The notes beneath the pieces were generated by a model, which saw nothing but the letters and a program-made list of their open reading frames with translations, made no database searches and was not told where the DNA came from. The position numbers and the translations under genes are program-made. A stretch of DNA of 64,000 nt, from the NCBI RefSeq assembly GCF_040546595.1, contig NZ_JBEPOB010000001.1, positions 2,667,001 to 2,731,000 of the forward strand, written 5' to 3'. The stretch comes from Bosea sp. OAE506 (GTDB taxonomy: Bacteria; Pseudomonadota; Alphaproteobacteria; Rhizobiales; Beijerinckiaceae). Shown in pieces: positions 62,799 to 64,000 of the stretch. How positions within the stretch are numbered: position 1 is the first letter of the stretch; every line of letters starts with the position of its first letter.

Positions 62799-63530
62799 TC
62801 AGACCGCCAGATAGCCGCCGTCGACCGGCAGGATCGTGCCGGTGATGAAGGCGGCCGCATCCGAAAGCAGGAAGGCGATGGCGCCACCGACATCGCCGGG
62901 CTGGCCCCAGCGGTTCATCGGCGTGCGCGCCAGGATCGGCGCCGAGCGGGCAGCGTCCTCGACCAGCGGCCTCGTCAGTTCGGTCGCGATCCAGCCCGGC
63001 GCGACGGCGTTGACGCGGATGCCGTCGCCCGCCCATGCGGCAGCGAGCGATTTGGTGAGCTGGCCGATCGCGCCCTTGGACGCCGAGTAGCCCGGCGCAT
63101 AGGCCGAGCCGTGGAAGGTCAGCATCGAGGCGATGTTGACGATCGCGCCCTTGCTACCGGCGAGCTTGTCCTTCGCGGCCAGGCACATCCGCATCGTACC
63201 GGTGAGATTGACCTCGACCGTGAAGCGGAAGGCCTCGATCTCGAATTCCTTGCCGCCGCGCTGGATCATGCCGGCGCAGTTCACCAGCGCGTCGAGCCGC
63301 GGGCAGGCGGCGACGGTTGCCGCGACCTCGGAGTCCTTGGTGACATCGAGCCGCGCATGGCGGATTGCGGGGTGGGGCGGGGCGCCCGCCACCTCCTCGT
63401 CGGTCAAGCCCGTAGCGAGCACCTCGTAGCCGGCCAGCGCCAGCGCCAGCGCTGCGCCCTGGCCGATGCCGCGGGTGCCGCCGGTGACCAGCGCGAAGCG
63501 GAGTGTGGAGGAAGGAGCGTCTGTTGTCAT
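62799..63530 (-). CDS. SDR family oxidoreductase
   Basis: 243-residue classical SDR: TGGTRGIGQGAA (about residues 16-27), NCAG (about 83), Ser in NIASMLTFHG and catalytic YSASKGAIGQL (about 148). The C-terminal VDGGYLAV is the family ending. Upstream of the dioxygenase on the same strand. Substrate unknown. Unlike the SDR at 37936, the active site is complete. Confidence 0.94.
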   Translation of the reverse strand: MTTDAPSSTLRFALVTGGTRGIGQGAALALALAGYEVLATGLTDEEVAGAPPHPAIRHARLDVTKDSEVAATVAACPRLDALVNCAGMIQRGGKEFEIEAFRFTVEVNLTGTMRMCLAAKDKLAGSKGAIVNIASMLTFHGSAYAPGYSASKGAIGQLTKSLAAAWAGDGIRVNAVAPGWIATELTRPLVEDAARSAPILARTPMNRWGQPGDVGGAIAFLLSDAAAFITGTILPVDGGYLAV

Positions 63531-63584
63531 GGACCGAAGACTATCGGCGCGCCGGCTCGACGGGAAGGGCGCGCGTCCCGCGTT

Positions 63585-64000
63585 TCAGGGCGTCGGAAGC
63601 TCCAGTTTCAGCAGGGCCGTGCCGTTGGTCTGGACGTCACGGCCGACCATGGGCACCTGCCGGCCGAGGCTGAGATCGAGCGTGGTGCGCCAGGGCGTCG
63701 CGAGCGGCCGGGTCAGATCCGCGGCGAGCTTCACCCGCGGCGTCAGGCTGCCGGCAACGCCGTTCTGCGCGGCGAAGCTGTAGCTGCCGGCAAGCGCGAT
63801 CTCGGTCGTCAGCGTGACGATGTCGTGCGGGCGCAAACGGTAGCCGAGCACGGCCTCGCCGTTTTGCTCGACGGCGCCGGCCGCGGGCAGGCTGCCGCCG
63901 GTCGCCGCGCGCCAGACGACGTCGCCCTCGCTGCCGGAGCCGCGTGTCACGTTCCAGCCCAGCCGGGTGTCGCTGCGCTGCCAGCCACCCTGGCCCGAGA
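63585..64000 (-). CDS. Putative outer-membrane beta-barrel protein, N-terminus beyond window
   Basis: Only the C-terminal 138 residues are in the window; the gene enters from the right edge. The visible chain alternates polar and hydrophobic residues in short strands (VTLTTEIALAGSYSF, LTPRVKLAADLTRPL) as in beta-barrel proteins, and ends LLKLELPTP, which lacks the usual terminal aromatic residue. No family recognised. It is upstream of the SDR on the same strand with a 54-base gap. Confidence 0.5.
   Translation of the reverse strand, partial: SGQGGWQRSDTRLGWNVTRGSGSEGDVVWRAATGGSLPAAGAVEQNGEAVLGYRLRPHDIVTLTTEIALAGSYSFAAQNGVAGSLTPRVKLAADLTRPLATPWRTTLDLSLGRQVPMVGRDVQTNGTALLKLELPTP

Noticed and set aside
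1..64000. Prophage, integron, CRISPR or transposon
   Set aside because: No integrase, transposase, capsid, Cas or repeat-spacer pattern was seen; the helicase at 1314 is alone.

Overview
High-GC, gene-dense chromosomal DNA from an alphaproteobacterium, most likely order Hyphomicrobiales and possibly Bosea or a close relative. This rests on the flagellar set FlaF, FlbT and FliX, on CtrA-type TTAA-N7-TTAA sites, on a GAAC-N7-GAAC LexA-type SOS box, and on GTCAT...ATGAC palindromic intergenic repeats. The genus is inference; the class is well supported. No rRNA, tRNA, CRISPR, prophage or transposase was seen. After annotation no stretch of more than 300 bases lacks a gene; the longest gaps (about 200 to 270 bases) hold the promoters, terminators and repeats listed.

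Layout. 1-2.7 kb: a truncated M20 peptidase gene and a lone SNF2-type helicase. 2.7-16.3 kb: a glycogen/alpha-glucan block (malQ, glgB, glgA, two glgX-type debranching genes of which one is frameshifted, glgP, and a small DUF2934 gene); glgC is absent. 16.3-19.4 kb: a small membrane peptide gene, then a DNA-damage-type operon of a radical SAM protein and a DUF4130-UdgX fusion behind a LexA-type box. 20.4-23.7 kb: urate degradation (PuuD, hydroxyisourate hydrolase, allantoinase-OHCU decarboxylase fusion). 23.9-31 kb: a YfhO-like membrane protein, a GlcG/HbpS-like protein, a BON-LysM protein, a complete TRAP transporter and a rhodanese. 32-36 kb: a CoxL-like molybdenum hydroxylase subunit without its usual partners, followed by two c-type cytochromes. 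36-49.7 kb: housekeeping and envelope genes, including a XRE-cupin regulator, EamA exporter, an SDR with an altered active site, phosphoesterase-glycosyltransferase pair, CPA2 antiporter, MoxR ATPase, SleB-like hydrolase, ABA4-like protein with divergent TetR, SixA, a frameshifted YcjX and DUF697 protein. 49.8-62 kb: a late flagellar block (flgEKL, flaF-flbT-fliC, fliC, FlaG-like, flgI-flgJ-flgN/flbY-like, fliX). 62-64 kb: cupin dioxygenase, SDR and a truncated putative outer-membrane protein gene.

How it works together. In the flagellar block, sigma-54 type promoters precede flgE and flgI, and CtrA-type sites precede fliX and one flagellin, matching the Caulobacter-like hierarchy in which CtrA drives early genes and sigma-54 drives hook and ring genes. 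A perfect CtrA-type site also precedes the SleB-like cell wall hydrolase. The most distinctive locus is 16.65-19.39 kb, where a LexA-type box sits 14 bases before an uncharacterised radical SAM plus UdgX operon, which suggests an SOS-induced DNA repair or modification system. Two one-base frameshifts in conserved genes (glgX-2 and ycjX) should be checked as possible assembly errors before being read as biology.
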